NCBI RefSeq assembly: GCF_014651695.1
Contig: NZ_BMXJ01000002.1
Location: 1 to 64,000 of the forward strand
Length of the DNA: 64,000 nucleotides
Direction of reading: 5' to 3'
From: Nocardiopsis terrae
GTDB lineage: Bacteria > Actinomycetota > Actinomycetes > Streptosporangiales > Streptosporangiaceae
Under the pieces are notes generated by a model. It was given only the letters and a program-made list of their open reading frames with translations. It ran no database searches and had not been told where the DNA came from. The position numbers were made by a program, and so were the translations under genes. This document shows, one piece after another, positions 20,301 through 28,994 of the stretch; within the stretch, counting starts at the first letter, position 1; each line of letters opens with the position of its first letter.

Positions 20301-21535
20301 GACACTCGCAGGCCGTCACCGTGCTCAGCGATCTGGAACTCCAGACACACGCCGGACGTACGTGTGGCCGACACCTCCCGGTCGATGTGCCGACCCCAGT
20401 GCTCGGGGTCGGACACCTCGTCCGGCTCGGTCCGCACGGACCCGAGCAAGCTGGTGAACACCGCCGGAATCGCCATCCCCCGGGACGCGGGATCGGTCCG
20501 TGCGCGCTCACGGAGGGCCCTCACCCCGGTGACGGAGGCATGCTCCAGATCACGCCACATCTGTTCCTGGGAAGCGGCGAGGAGTTCCCGCAGCGGGGTG
20601 GTACACGGTGGAGCGACGAAGACGGAGGTCGATATGAACGGCCCCACGATCCGCCGCACATCGCGGTGCACGGGGCGACGGTTGTACGTCGTGACGACGA
20701 CGGGGAGCGGGGCCGTCGCCTCCTGCCCCCGGACCGCCACCGCGCACAGCGTCAGGAACAGAAGCGGCAGGGTGGTCCCAGCGCTCCGGGCGACTTCGCT
20801 GATCCGTTCCCGCTGCGCGGGGTCGAGATCCAGGGCCAGCCTCCAGCCGCCCGCCCCCGTCCCACCGCGCCCGGGCCGGAGGGGCAGCGGCCGGCCCAGG
20901 TCGACGTCGGCGAGTTTCTCACCCCAGTACGCGAGCGCCTCCGACGAGGGCTGGGCCGCCCCCACCCACTGTGCGTAGTCACGGAAGGTGATCTCGGTGG
21001 GTTCAGGGTCCGTGCCGTCCCTGTACAACCGGTACCAGGAGCGAAGGAGAAGCACCGCGCTCGGCCCGTCGACGATCAGTTCATCGAGCGTGCACATCAC
21101 CCGTGTACGCCCCGAAGGCACACGAACGGCGCTGACGGCGAACAGCGGCCACGATCGCGGATCGAACCCCCGCGCGGACTCCTCCCTGACCCCCTCCAGT
21201 TCTCGGGCCAGTGTGGTGGCGTCGGCCGCCCTCAGGTCGACGCGCTCGATGCGGTAGTGGGGCACCTGTTCGGCCACGGCCTGGCGGCCGTCGGACAGCA
21301 CACGCGCCCGGAGCATGTCCACGTTCGCCACCAGGCGGTTCCAGGACTCCTCGAGACGGTCGACATCGGCGTCGACCTCGAACTCGAGGTGGACCTGGGT
21401 CCCGCCGCCCCCCATGGCCCGGCCAGCGTAGAACGCCTCCTGGACCTCGGTGAGCGGGAACGGCTCCTGCGAGGAGCCGGGGTCCGGGGTGATCATGAGG
21501 GGTCTGGGCAACCGCTTGCCGGTCGTCGATGCCAT
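14318..21535 (-). CDS. NRPS/PKS Cy-Cy-A(Ser)-PCP-Ox-KS0-ACP, oxazole-forming
   Basis: 2405 residues. Two heterocyclization domains (about 20-440 and 455-870) carry DxxxxDxxS in place of HHxxxDG (DELIVDGPS and DALLADARS). The adenylation domain follows, about 880-1370. Its pocket reads D-V-W-H-V-S-L-I-D, close to the serine code. Then a PCP (DLGASSFTM), a SagB/McbC-type flavin oxidase domain (SAGGFYPVQVYV, GHLAQLLMTEAPERGLG), a ketosynthase-like domain and a C-terminal ACP (LGATSRQL). Serine is cyclized to an oxazoline and oxidized to an oxazole. The last KS keeps its cysteine (DSACGSG) and a KPVFGH motif, but AHGTGT is replaced by EASASGAAM. The first catalytic histidine is thus lost, marking a non-elongating transfer KS. 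In streptogramin A the oxazole is followed by one amino acid; no module for it is present here. GGAGAA precedes the ATG. Confidence 0.93.
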   Translation of the reverse strand: MASTTGKRLPRPLMITPDPGSSQEPFPLTEVQEAFYAGRAMGGGGTQVHLEFEVDADVDRLEESWNRLVANVDMLRARVLSDGRQAVAEQVPHYRIERVDLRAADATTLARELEGVREESARGFDPRSWPLFAVSAVRVPSGRTRVMCTLDELIVDGPSAVLLLRSWYRLYRDGTDPEPTEITFRDYAQWVGAAQPSSEALAYWGEKLADVDLGRPLPLRPGRGGTGAGGWRLALDLDPAQRERISEVARSAGTTLPLLFLTLCAVAVRGQEATAPLPVVVTTYNRRPVHRDVRRIVGPFISTSVFVAPPCTTPLRELLAASQEQMWRDLEHASVTGVRALRERARTDPASRGMAIPAVFTSLLGSVRTEPDEVSDPEHWGRHIDREVSATRTSGVCLEFQIAEHGDGLRVSWDYDPAALDAEDVREAFERLRRILGRLAERGASVLDESATALAPGAADGPIPLTDLQSAYLVGRVSGLGGGAETRVYQEFLVDGRSPETIEEQWNRLVDHHPMLRAAVHEDGTSTIVPSLPQKIPRHDLRYLDGTEAEAELTAVARRMVRTPLPLGEPGMYALELSTLPDGRVVVHAVLDALLADARSYALLFGQLFTLCEDDQRDLGAPADPRPYLRAVAPHAPDARAGTDSALTRAIAEWRAKFEVLPPGPPLPLPESDGPREHRRADLGSWRRLTERAREIGVPADMVLFTSYVDALRGEFGPEPFTVTVVSWDRPEDPPGAERVVADFTQLAWVAVDSDLPDDFDGRARELWSRVRADAERAKVRSGLAELRSRTLRSRGRAPFPAVFTRVPEPDPSFAPRGVELRVSQSQTAQVALDHVPILVGDALVTQWDAAEGALPSDRLTAMFDSYVAGVRRFLGADRPSTLLELVEEGFARHGSRVAVRAHEKTLTYRELDLRTARLARRLQSLGARPGEHVAVHMRRSVDLVTALIAVVRAGAAYVPIDPANPPDRVRYLLEDSGARVVVADSEHADLLETAGVRVVRPDGDLGAEDGAEAAAPDVRVDPRDAAYMIYTSGTTGMPKGCRNTQAGVANRLSWMRDRLGLTPEDRVLQKTPYGFDVSVWEFFWPLLSGASIVVARPGGHMDTAYMAQLMRAEKVTVCHFVPSALGVFLREPAASACTTLRHVVSSGEALPVPTMRRFFEVLPGTELHNLYGPTEAAIDVTHWRCRPDWDEATVPIGRAIDHTRVYIVDDRLRPVEPGEAGEIVIGGRGVALGYHGRPELTAERFVRSPFPDSPSPTLYRTGDLGWLGDDGEIRYAGREDRQFKIRGLRVEPEEVETALASVAGIADARVLAIPGRSGQDDGSLVALCIAEPDGPPSVGAVRAALADSLPAYLVPNLYRFTDRFPLTPNGKLDHAAAAAMVVAEEPVHDLTADGITADPKPGDTAHNPGLSWQRVASLASDLLGRDSVGPDDDLFDLGASSFTMIRLAQEIRDRYGAEVEVDALIDIPTPRGVAGSAEAGAGAAEGGEGASDVRIAFDPQAKAEFKEARVAERAFDASVPRIHFPEPGPDDGRRLYDATSFRDYRSAPVSADAVLDLVAMTAWGDLDGRAKRRYPSAGGFYPVQVYVRVEPERVDGLDGGLYYVHPGERALVRVGPPGAPDMGAQVEHNRRITQGAAFGLFLVSTPAAIAPAYGRDAAARYSMIEAGHLAQLLMTEAPERGLGLCPVGRMDFDALRERLDLEADQDLLVSLWGGGLTNEAIDRRARLTPTASAPSALPAKAPDPDDGPAPPVAVIGFAADLPGARTLDGIERLIASGETVLGPVPQERRGLGYVRATAGGAAVGGYLADVTETEEEFAIPEDEAAALDPQERLMLSVVRRCLEDAAVTPASAVMEHGPVGVFTGSMWNDHALHRVDGGSRVHATRSGLAHRVSHAFDLRGPSVVLDSACGSGTAALEAAFRSVSAGRCAAALAAGSNLVLHPDHLDALSELGLLAQDADSCAFTDRANGWLVGEGVAAVLLKPLDAALADGDPIHAVIRGGALLHSGRTRRFGVPDPDMQEHVMRAALDDGGVQPSDIGYVEASASGAAMADALEARAVARLFADTPGTPVPLGTVKPVFGHMEAASVFAQLARVIIQFRAGRIHANRTTSGLSPAVSAYADTVCPVQRTVPWDRAADRPRRALINGFAGTGSYGCVVVEEPTPRESVRDPEEDGVRVLPLSADTPGNVARSARALSECLDRDPRSTLAEVAKTLREGRTDRSVRCAVVASRGGAAEALRSLADRIDREGAGITEWQGSPPAEEADVLRAWLSGHEVTWPAVPAGVRRISLPATPLRTADHPLPTPACAPSAPQAPEGEGPRDAGPGPLDRLRSVVAAEIGVEPGRLSPADDLLALGATSRQLMRIAARVAGDGGRELGLETLFDCSDLEALAEEAFGPGAPAE

Positions 21536-21557
21536 GTGGTTCTCCGGTTCTCCGAGT

Positions 21558-24500
21558 TCAGGCCGAGGGCGCGGCGAGACGGTCGGCGAGCTGTACCGCG
21601 TTGATCGCGCTCAGCTCCCGCAACGACATGTCCTTGCCGTACTGCTCGATCAGTTCGAAATTCAGCGACACGAGATTGATGGAGTCGATCCCCAACTGGA
21701 GAAGGGAACTGTGGGGGTCGATCGGCCCCTCGGCTCCGGGGATGAACGCCGCGACGAGATCCGTGATCCCGTCGACCCCGCTCCCGTCCGGGCCGCTCGG
21801 CCCCGTGCCGGGTACCGATGCCTCGGCTTCGCGCTCCGTGGGCGGCGGAGCGGGCATACGGACCCCGGACTCGGGCCGGGGACCGGGTTCAGGCTCGGGC
21901 CGGGGACCGGGTTCAGGCTCGGGCCGGGGACCGGGTTCAGGCTCGGGTGCGGCCGACCGCTCCGAAGCGTGTACGGGTTCTGCGTGCGGCGTCCGTGCGG
22001 CGTCGGTTTGCCCGAACCAGAACGATCGGCGGATGTGTGCGGACGGGGGCAGTGAGACGACGCGCGCAGCCCCCTCGGTGGAGCGCGCCAACCCGCACCA
22101 ATCGATCTCCACCCCCGCCAGCCAGAGCGAGCCCAGCTGGTCGAGTCGGCGGTTGCGCCAGAGCTGTTCGAGGTACTCCCGTGTCTCCGGCACCAGCCCC
22201 AGCCCTTCGTTGCCGGACCAGTGGCCGTCCGATTCGCTCACGCGCGCGCCTGGCGAGCCCCCGGGTCCGTCACCGGAACGGGCGAAGTCCTGGAGCACGC
22301 GTACAAGCTCGTGCGGATCGGACACAACGGCGGCCAAGCGCACCTTCTCCTCCTCCCGTCCCACACGCAGCGTGTACGCGAGATCGGCCAGGTCCGGGGC
22401 GGTTCCGTCGCGTTCCGCGGTCGAGATCCACTCAGCGAGCACGGAGGCCGTCCCCCTCAAATGGCGGCGGGTGGGTGCCGAGAGCAGCACCAGCTCGGGT
22501 CCGGCTTCCCGCACGCGCGGCACGGCGGACCGGCTCGGTGGCTCCTGTACGAGCACGTGGGCGTTGACGCCTCCGGCACCGAACGAGCTGATACCGGCAC
22601 GTCGCGGTTGGGGGCGTCCGTCGGTGAAGCGGTGCGGCGTCCAGGACGAGGCTTCGTGCTGGACCTCGTAGCCGCTCTCCTCCAGGCTCAGCTCGGGGTT
22701 GGGCCGTCGGGCGTGGAGCGACGGAGCGAGCGTTCTGTGGCGAAGCTGCATCAGGACCTTGGTCAACGCCGCGATACCGGCTACCGACTCCCCGTGCCCG
22801 ATGGCGGACTTGACCGAGCCGAGGGATCGCGGTGCGCCCCGCGTGCCAGGAGATCCGGAACCATAGGACGCTCGAAGACCGGCGAGTTCCACCGGATCAC
22901 CCAACGCGGTACCCGTACCGTGGGCCTCGATCACGCCGACACCGTCCGGGTCGACCCCGGCGTCCTCAAGAGCGCCGCGGATGGTCCGGGCCTGCGCCGA
23001 CGGGCTGGGCGCGGTGAAACCGCTACCGCGTCCGGCGTGGGCGACAGCACCGCCCAGGATCACCCCGTGCACATGGTCTCCGTCCGCGAGAGCGTCCTCC
23101 AGCGGTCGGACGAGGACGGCCCCCGCGCCCTCCCCGGGCCCGAAACCGGTCCCGCCCTCGCCGAAGCTCCGGCAGCGGCCGTCGTCGGACAGGAACCCCG
23201 ACTGGCGCAGGGCATGGAACCTCGACGGGTGCAGGTAGAGGTTGACACCGCCCACGAGCGCGGCGGCGCACTCTCCGCGCCGAAGGTCGGAGACCGCCTG
23301 GTGCAGCGCGACGAGCGAGGACGAGCACGCCGTATCGATGGCCTGGCTCGGACCGCGCAGGTCGAACAGGTAGGACAACCGGTTGGGCGGGCTCCAGTAG
23401 TGGCTCGCGGGCACCTCGCGGTTGCCGTTCGCCCAAGCGCTGGCGCCGAGGAGCCGGTAGTCGCCTGAGGTGACGCCGACGTACACTCCGACGTCACGGG
23501 GTTCGCCGCTGACGCCCTTCAGGAAGTCCAGGCGGCGTCCCGCATACCCTCCGTCCTCCAGTGCGTTCCGAGCGACCTCCAGCAGGAGCCGCTCCTGCGG
23601 GTCCATCAGTTCGGCCTCGCGGTCGGAGAGTCCGAATCGGAGCGGGTCGAAACGGTCGACGGCGTCGAGGAAGTAGCCGCGGACCCCCTCGGAGGAGCCG
23701 TTCCAGCGTTCGACCGGTGCGTCGGAGGCCAGATCACGTCCGGCGACGAGGTTCTCCCAGAACACCTCCAGATCCGGAGCGCCCGGATAGCGGCCCGACA
23801 GACCGACGACGGCGACGGCCCCGGAGGAAGGGCCTCCGTGCGCTGACGGAGGAAGCGGGGGGACCCGTGACGCAGGGGATGCGCCGACAGCGTCGGGCGC
23901 CGGGCGTGTGCCGGCGGAGGCAGCGGACGCGGCCCGCACGCCGGTTGTCCCCGAGGGGGGCGCCGCGTGCGTGTGATGAGGCGGGGGCGGCGGGGACGCT
24001 GTCGGGGGCGCCGACGCGAGGAGGTCAACGACCTCGCCCAGGTCGCGGCATCCGAACAGTTCCTCTGGTCGGATCGGAGCGACCTCCGACGTGAGTCGGG
24101 CGGCGAGTGAGCGCATCATAACCGAGTCGAGCCCCAAGGACTCCAGGTTCGTTCCGGTGCCGATCTCCGGTTCCGGACGCCCCACCACCGCTGTGACAGC
24201 GCGGCGGACACCCTCCGCAACCGCGTCCCGGTCAGCGGTGGGCTCGGTGCTCTCGGGCGTTCCGCCCGAGGGGGCGGCCGGCACGGGCACCAGGTCGTGG
24301 GCGGCCAGATGGCTGCGCCAGACGTCGCCGTCACCGTGGAAGAGCGAGACCACCTCCGGCCCGTCCGCCGCCAAGAGCGTGTCCAGGGCCGCCAGACCGG
24401 TCTCGACGGGCAGGGGCCGCATACCGGTCCGCTCCCGGACGACCTCCAGCACCGGCTCGGGTACGGCCATGCCCGGCGAGTCCCACAACGGCCACTGGAC

Positions 24501-27437
24501 CGACAGGGTCCGTCCGCCCCGGCCAGTGGTGCGGACCCGCTGCGCGCGCTCACGCGCGAACCCGTCGAGGTAGGCGTTGGCGAGCGCGTAGTCGGACTGC
24601 CCCTCGTTCCCGGTGACGGCCGCGACGGAGGAGAACAGCACGAAGGCGTCCAAGTCCACGTGTGCGGTGGCCTCGTCGAGCGCTCGCGCACCGGCGCTCT
24701 TGGGTGCCAGCACGGCCGCCGGGTCGTCATCGCCCTTCCGGACCAGATAGGCGTCACGCACCACACCCGCCGCGTGGAAGACACCGTTGAGAGCGCCCTC
24801 GCGCTCGTGGAGGTCACGCACCAGCCCGGCCGCTTCCGCGCGGTCGGACACGTCGGCGCACACGTAGCGGATCCCGCCCGTGCCCGCCGGGTCGGGGCGC
24901 AGCGCTGGATCCAGTTCCTCCCAAGGTGTGCGGCCGCACAGCACCACCCGTGCACCGTGCTCGCGCACGAGCCACGCTGCCAGTGCCCGGCCGATACCGC
25001 CCATGCCGCCGGTCACGAGGTGCACACCGCCGAGTCGCGGTGCTGGGCCTGCCGTGACCGTGGTCGGCTCCAGGACGGCGCGGAGCCGGGAGCCGTGGCG
25101 GCGGTCGACCAGGTGCCCCAGCCCCGGCGACGTGTCGGCGAGCTCGGCACTCACGTCGCCGACCGCGGAGGCCCCGTCGTCGGACACGAGGACGGCCCGT
25201 CCGTCCACTCGCGGGTTCTCCAGACGAACGCTTTTGACCAGGGCCGACGCCGCCGAGGCCAGGACCGGTTCGGCGCTGATCGCCAGCACGGTGATCCGCT
25301 CCGAACGGAAGCGCGTGAGGACGGCACGAACGGTGTCGACGGCCCCGAGGACGTCTTGGTCGTCCGTCGCGCCGACCAGCCTCAGCACGACCGTGACACG
25401 CCCGCACGTGTCGGCCCGCGCCAGCTCGGCTGCCGGGACTACCGGGAACCCGGCGTCGGCCAGGGCGCCGGAGAGCACACCGTCGCGGTCGTGGACCACC
25501 ACCGGCCCGTCCGGTCGGGCGGGTGCCAGCTCCATAGGGGCGTCTTCCCAGCCCTCGCGGAACAGCAGGACCTCCTCCTCGCTTGCGGAGGCTCGCGGCG
25601 CGCGGACCGAGTACGTGTCGGGCGCGAAGGGGTAACCGGGCAGCGACACCCTGTGGTGGAGATCCGTTGGGAACAGCTGTTCCCAGTCGACGGCCTCGCC
25701 GCGCACGTACTGGGAGGCCGCGTGCCGAGCCGAGTCCGTGGGAGCGTCGGGGCTCGCGCTCGGGGGCGCATCCCCGGCGAGGCGCCGTGAGTCGGGACGC
25801 CCCTGCGCGAGCAGGTCCAAGGACGTGAGCAGTTCGCCGCGTCCGCGCACCACCAGCGCGGTGCGGTGGGGGTTGTGGGCGCGGGCGACGGCGAGTGTGT
25901 AGCCGACGTCCTCGGTGCGGGCGTCGGTCCCCGGGCCGCGAAGGAACGCGGCGAGGCGGGCCGCCGCCTCCGGGAGCCGGTCACGCCGCCGTGCCGAGAG
26001 GACGACCGGCACCGGTCGGTCCGTCGTCGCGGGCATCGGGGCGGTGTCTGTGGCCGGCGCCTCATCTACGACGACGTGCGCGTTGGTCCCGCTGAACCCG
26101 AAAGCGCTGACGGCCGCACGTCGCGGACGGCCCTTCGTGCCGAGTTCGAGGCCGCGATCGGCGACGCGCAGGGGCCCCTCGGCGAACGGTGCCTGGGGGT
26201 TGGCGTTGTCGTAGTGGGGGGTCGGCGGCACCAGACCGGTCCGCACGACGCCGACGGCCTTGAGCAGCCCCGCGATCCCGGCGGCGGCGGACGTGTGACC
26301 CGCGTTCGCCTTGACCGAGCCGATGGGCAGCGTGCCACGCCGCCGGTCGGCGAAGACCGTGTTGAGCGCGCCGACCTCGATCGGATCCCCCAACGGCGTC
26401 CCCGTGCCGTGGCACTCCACGTAGTCGACGGTCGAGGGGTCCACACCGAACCTGTCGTAGGTCCCCCTGATCAGCGCGCTCTGGGAAGAACCGCTAGGCG
26501 CGGTGATGCCGTTCGTGCGTCCGTCCTGGTTCGTTCCGGACGCGCGGATCACCGCGTGCACGGGGTCGCCGTCGGCCAGGGCGCTCGTCAGTTTCTTGAG
26601 GACCACGACCCCACACCCCTCCCCCGGCACGATCCCGTCGGCCGAGGCGTCGAAGGGACGGCAGCGGCCCGTCGGCGAGAGCATCCCGGCCCGGCTCATG
26701 TACACGTGCGGGAGTTCGGTCAGGTAGAGGGAGACTCCTCCGGCCAGCATCAGATCGGCCTCGCCCAGCCAGAGCGACTGGCAGGCCATGTGCACAGCGA
26801 CGAGCGACGAGGAGCACGCGGTGTCGATCGTCGCGGCGGGCCCGCGCAGGTCCAGGTGGTAGGCGATGCGTGCCGACAGGAGCGAGTTGGAGTTGCCCTG
26901 CATCACCTGCGGGAGCAGCGCGTGTTCGCTCTCCCGCTCGATGAGGTCCCCGTAGTCGTTCAGCATCACGCCCGCGTAGACGCCGCAGCGTGCCCCCGTG
27001 AGTGCGCTCGGAGGCTGCGCGGCGTGTTCCAGGGCGCGCCACGCTTCCTGGAGGAAGACGCGGGCCTGGGGGTCGGTCAGCTCCGCCTCGCGCGGGGTCA
27101 TCGCGAAGAAGTCCGCGTCGAAGGTCTCGGCTCCGTCGACGAACCCGCCCCACCGTGACACCGAACGGCCTTCGGCCGAAGGGTTCGGATCATAGTGGTC
27201 CTCCACGCTCCAGCGTTCCGCCGGGACCTCCGTCACGAGATCGTCCCCGTCTGCGATCCGGTCCCAGAACGCGTCGGCGTCGTCCGCGCCCGGGTACCGG
27301 GCGCTGTACCCGATCAGCGCGATGGGCTCGAGCGCGGCGTCCGGCTGGCGGGGGGCGTCGTTGGTGAGCAGATCAGCAGCGGCCCGCCGGTCCAGCCGTC
27401 CGTCCTTGAACGAGGTCAGGATCTGTCTTGTGTCCAT
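21558..27437 (-). CDS. trans-AT PKS KS-KR-ACP-KS-ACP
   Basis: 1959 residues from ATG 27437, 13 bp after the ECH2 stop; upstream in-frame codons are out-of-frame ECH2 sequence. It begins with a short docking-like helix (TSFKDGRLDRRAAADLL). KS1 about 35-465 has DTACSSS, ECHGTGT and the distal KANAGH. The KR has GGMGGIG and the S/Y/N triad in FSSVAAV and SDYALANAY. ACP1 has LGLDSVMM. KS2 about 1250-1680 has DTACSSS, EAHGTGT and KSAIGH. ACP2 ends the protein (LGIDSINL). There are no AT, DH or ER domains. The predicted result is one beta-hydroxy unit and one beta-keto unit, matching the C-OH and ketone next to the oxazole in streptogramin A. A Pro/Glu-rich repeat linker precedes ACP2. Confidence 0.94.
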   Translation of the reverse strand: MDTRQILTSFKDGRLDRRAAADLLTNDAPRQPDAALEPIALIGYSARYPGADDADAFWDRIADGDDLVTEVPAERWSVEDHYDPNPSAEGRSVSRWGGFVDGAETFDADFFAMTPREAELTDPQARVFLQEAWRALEHAAQPPSALTGARCGVYAGVMLNDYGDLIERESEHALLPQVMQGNSNSLLSARIAYHLDLRGPAATIDTACSSSLVAVHMACQSLWLGEADLMLAGGVSLYLTELPHVYMSRAGMLSPTGRCRPFDASADGIVPGEGCGVVVLKKLTSALADGDPVHAVIRASGTNQDGRTNGITAPSGSSQSALIRGTYDRFGVDPSTVDYVECHGTGTPLGDPIEVGALNTVFADRRRGTLPIGSVKANAGHTSAAAGIAGLLKAVGVVRTGLVPPTPHYDNANPQAPFAEGPLRVADRGLELGTKGRPRRAAVSAFGFSGTNAHVVVDEAPATDTAPMPATTDRPVPVVLSARRRDRLPEAAARLAAFLRGPGTDARTEDVGYTLAVARAHNPHRTALVVRGRGELLTSLDLLAQGRPDSRRLAGDAPPSASPDAPTDSARHAASQYVRGEAVDWEQLFPTDLHHRVSLPGYPFAPDTYSVRAPRASASEEEVLLFREGWEDAPMELAPARPDGPVVVHDRDGVLSGALADAGFPVVPAAELARADTCGRVTVVLRLVGATDDQDVLGAVDTVRAVLTRFRSERITVLAISAEPVLASAASALVKSVRLENPRVDGRAVLVSDDGASAVGDVSAELADTSPGLGHLVDRRHGSRLRAVLEPTTVTAGPAPRLGGVHLVTGGMGGIGRALAAWLVREHGARVVLCGRTPWEELDPALRPDPAGTGGIRYVCADVSDRAEAAGLVRDLHEREGALNGVFHAAGVVRDAYLVRKGDDDPAAVLAPKSAGARALDEATAHVDLDAFVLFSSVAAVTGNEGQSDYALANAYLDGFARERAQRVRTTGRGGRTLSVQWPLWDSPGMAVPEPVLEVVRERTGMRPLPVETGLAALDTLLAADGPEVVSLFHGDGDVWRSHLAAHDLVPVPAAPSGGTPESTEPTADRDAVAEGVRRAVTAVVGRPEPEIGTGTNLESLGLDSVMMRSLAARLTSEVAPIRPEELFGCRDLGEVVDLLASAPPTASPPPPPHHTHAAPPSGTTGVRAASAASAGTRPAPDAVGASPASRVPPLPPSAHGGPSSGAVAVVGLSGRYPGAPDLEVFWENLVAGRDLASDAPVERWNGSSEGVRGYFLDAVDRFDPLRFGLSDREAELMDPQERLLLEVARNALEDGGYAGRRLDFLKGVSGEPRDVGVYVGVTSGDYRLLGASAWANGNREVPASHYWSPPNRLSYLFDLRGPSQAIDTACSSSLVALHQAVSDLRRGECAAALVGGVNLYLHPSRFHALRQSGFLSDDGRCRSFGEGGTGFGPGEGAGAVLVRPLEDALADGDHVHGVILGGAVAHAGRGSGFTAPSPSAQARTIRGALEDAGVDPDGVGVIEAHGTGTALGDPVELAGLRASYGSGSPGTRGAPRSLGSVKSAIGHGESVAGIAALTKVLMQLRHRTLAPSLHARRPNPELSLEESGYEVQHEASSWTPHRFTDGRPQPRRAGISSFGAGGVNAHVLVQEPPSRSAVPRVREAGPELVLLSAPTRRHLRGTASVLAEWISTAERDGTAPDLADLAYTLRVGREEEKVRLAAVVSDPHELVRVLQDFARSGDGPGGSPGARVSESDGHWSGNEGLGLVPETREYLEQLWRNRRLDQLGSLWLAGVEIDWCGLARSTEGAARVVSLPPSAHIRRSFWFGQTDAARTPHAEPVHASERSAAPEPEPGPRPEPEPGPRPEPEPGPRPESGVRMPAPPPTEREAEASVPGTGPSGPDGSGVDGITDLVAAFIPGAEGPIDPHSSLLQLGIDSINLVSLNFELIEQYGKDMSLRELSAINAVQLADRLAAPSA
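21871..21942. repeat. Three tandem 24-bp coding repeats
   Basis: Three identical 24-bp units at 21871-21894, 21895-21918 and 21919-21942, with a partial fourth. On the minus strand they encode repeated PEPEPGPR in the linker before the last ACP of the KS-KR-ACP-KS-ACP protein. Identical copies suggest recent slippage; length variation would change only a flexible tether. Confidence 0.95.
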
Positions 27438-27450
27438 GGGTCCGGGGTCC

Positions 27451-28239
27451 TCACTTCTCCAGGGTCGTTCGAGGGTGAGCGGCTGCGAGGTGGGGGGACG
27501 GGCCGTAGCGGCCCAGGATGCGCTCCCTGACCTCGGGCAGACGGAACGCCGTCTCGTGCATGCGTGCCTCACTGTCGATGGCCGCCGTGGTGGAATTCAT
27601 CCGTGCCGCTGCCAGCTCACGCTTGAGCAGTTCGAGCGAGGTTCGCGGCGCCTGGGCGACGGACCGGGCCAACTCCTCGGCGGCCGGTTCCACCCGGTCG
27701 TGCGGTTCCACCCTCAGCGGCACGCCGCGTGCGCGCAGCTCCGCTCCCCGGTAGTTGCGGGCCGTATAGAGCATCTCCACCCCGAGCTCGTGGCCGAGCC
27801 GGGCCGGGAGCAGGTGTGTCGCGCCCATGCCCGGGGTGAAGCCGTACCGCATGAAGTTCGCCGCGTAGACCGACCGTTCACTCAGCACCACGAGGTCGGC
27901 GTACAGCGCCATGACCAGACCGCCGCCGATCGCGTGTCCGCGTACGGCCGCGACCACGGGCAGGGGGCAGCGGGCGAAGACCCGGAAGAAGTCGTCGGTG
28001 TCGAACCGGCCCTCGCCCCGTGCGAAGCGGAGCAACTCCTCCTTGGTGCCCCCGGAACAGAAGAGCTCGGGCAGTCCCGTGACCAGGAGTGTGCGCACGT
28101 GTTCGGTCGCGACCGCACGGTCGACCGCGTCGACCAGGTCACCGCACAGCCGGGGGCTGAAGCTGTTGCGTCCGGCGCTGTCGCGCAGCTGCACCGTCGC
28201 GACGGATCCGTCGATGTCGAGTCCTACCGGCGTCCTCAC
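27451..28239 (-). CDS. Enoyl-CoA hydratase-like decarboxylase (ECH2) of the beta-branching cassette
   Basis: 262 residues from GTG 28239, overlapping the previous stop as GTGA. Crotonase fold: FCSGGTKEELLRF, then the oxyanion-hole segment AAVRGHAIGGGLVMALYADLVV. It resembles the PksI/BryU-type second ECH of HCS cassettes, which decarboxylates the 3-methylglutaconyl-ACP intermediate to leave a beta-methyl group with a double bond. The last gene of the cassette ACP, KS, HCS, ECH1, ECH2, and 13 bp upstream of the next PKS gene. Assignment as ECH2 rather than ECH1 rests on position and overall resemblance. Confidence 0.88.
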   Translation of the reverse strand: MRTPVGLDIDGSVATVQLRDSAGRNSFSPRLCGDLVDAVDRAVATEHVRTLLVTGLPELFCSGGTKEELLRFARGEGRFDTDDFFRVFARCPLPVVAAVRGHAIGGGLVMALYADLVVLSERSVYAANFMRYGFTPGMGATHLLPARLGHELGVEMLYTARNYRGAELRARGVPLRVEPHDRVEPAAEELARSVAQAPRTSLELLKRELAAARMNSTTAAIDSEARMHETAFRLPEVRERILGRYGPSPHLAAAHPRTTLEK

Positions 28240-28994
28240 TCCGCTCTCCGTAGACGTAGCCGATCGAACCGCTCGCGGGTCCTCGGGTCGGCGAGGAGTT
28301 CGAGGAACACCTCTCCCGCATAGTTGCCCAACCCCTCCGGCTGGGGGAAGAGCCGCCCCCGGTACTCCTTGAGGACCGACACGGTCGCCCGGTCGACCCT
28401 GCTGAGCCACACGAGGTGCCGCCGGAGAAGGTCCTCGCCGTCCGGGCCCGCAGCGTCCGCGATCCCGGTTCCGACCGCTTCCTCCGCCGCGATCTCCTCG
28501 GCGAGGAGGGTCGAGTAGAAGGCGCGCTGTTGCCCCGTGCGTCGGGCGACGAACGGAAGGGCCATCGCGGGAACGAGTCCCACCAGCGCCTCGGTCAGAC
28601 GGAACCGCGCACGCGGGCCGGCGAGGACCAGGTCGCAGGCGGCCGCCAGGCCGACCCCTCCGGCGGTCGCGTGTCCGTCGACGAGCGCGACCGTCACGAC
28701 CTGGGTGCGCGTCAGCCGTTCGAGCAAGTCCCAGTAGGGCAGCGTGCCGCCGCTCGGCACCTCACCGACGGAGGCTTCCCACAGATCGGTTCCCGAACAG
28801 AAGTGCTCCCCGTGCGCGGACAGGACGAGGACCCGGCAGGCGGCGTCGTCCTCAGCAGCGGTGACGGCCGCGGCGAGCCCGTCGAGCAGGTCGGGATCGA
28901 TGGGGTTGCGGCGGTCGGCGCGGTCCATCACGGCTCGGAGGAAGCCCCGCCCGCGGGAGAGGGTGACGGCGCCGCCGCGGGAGGTCCCGGTCAT
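28236..28994 (-). CDS. Enoyl-CoA hydratase-like dehydratase (ECH1) of the beta-branching cassette
   Basis: 252 residues from ATG 28994, overlapping the HMGS stop as ATGA. Crotonase family: HGEHFCSGTDLWEAS and ALVDGHATAGGVGLAAACDLVL provide the two oxyanion-hole regions. In HCS cassettes the first ECH dehydrates the HMG-type intermediate on the acceptor ACP to a 3-methylglutaconyl form, the substrate of ECH2. The long C-terminal half (WLSRVDRATVSVLKEYRGRL) is typical of this subgroup. Confidence 0.88.
   Translation of the reverse strand: MTGTSRGGAVTLSRGRGFLRAVMDRADRRNPIDPDLLDGLAAAVTAAEDDAACRVLVLSAHGEHFCSGTDLWEASVGEVPSGGTLPYWDLLERLTRTQVVTVALVDGHATAGGVGLAAACDLVLAGPRARFRLTEALVGLVPAMALPFVARRTGQQRAFYSTLLAEEIAAEEAVGTGIADAAGPDGEDLLRRHLVWLSRVDRATVSVLKEYRGRLFPQPEGLGNYAGEVFLELLADPRTRERFDRLRLRRAE

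Noticed and set aside
21871-21942. CRISPR-like array
   Set aside because: Units are contiguous without spacers and encode a Pro/Glu linker in frame.
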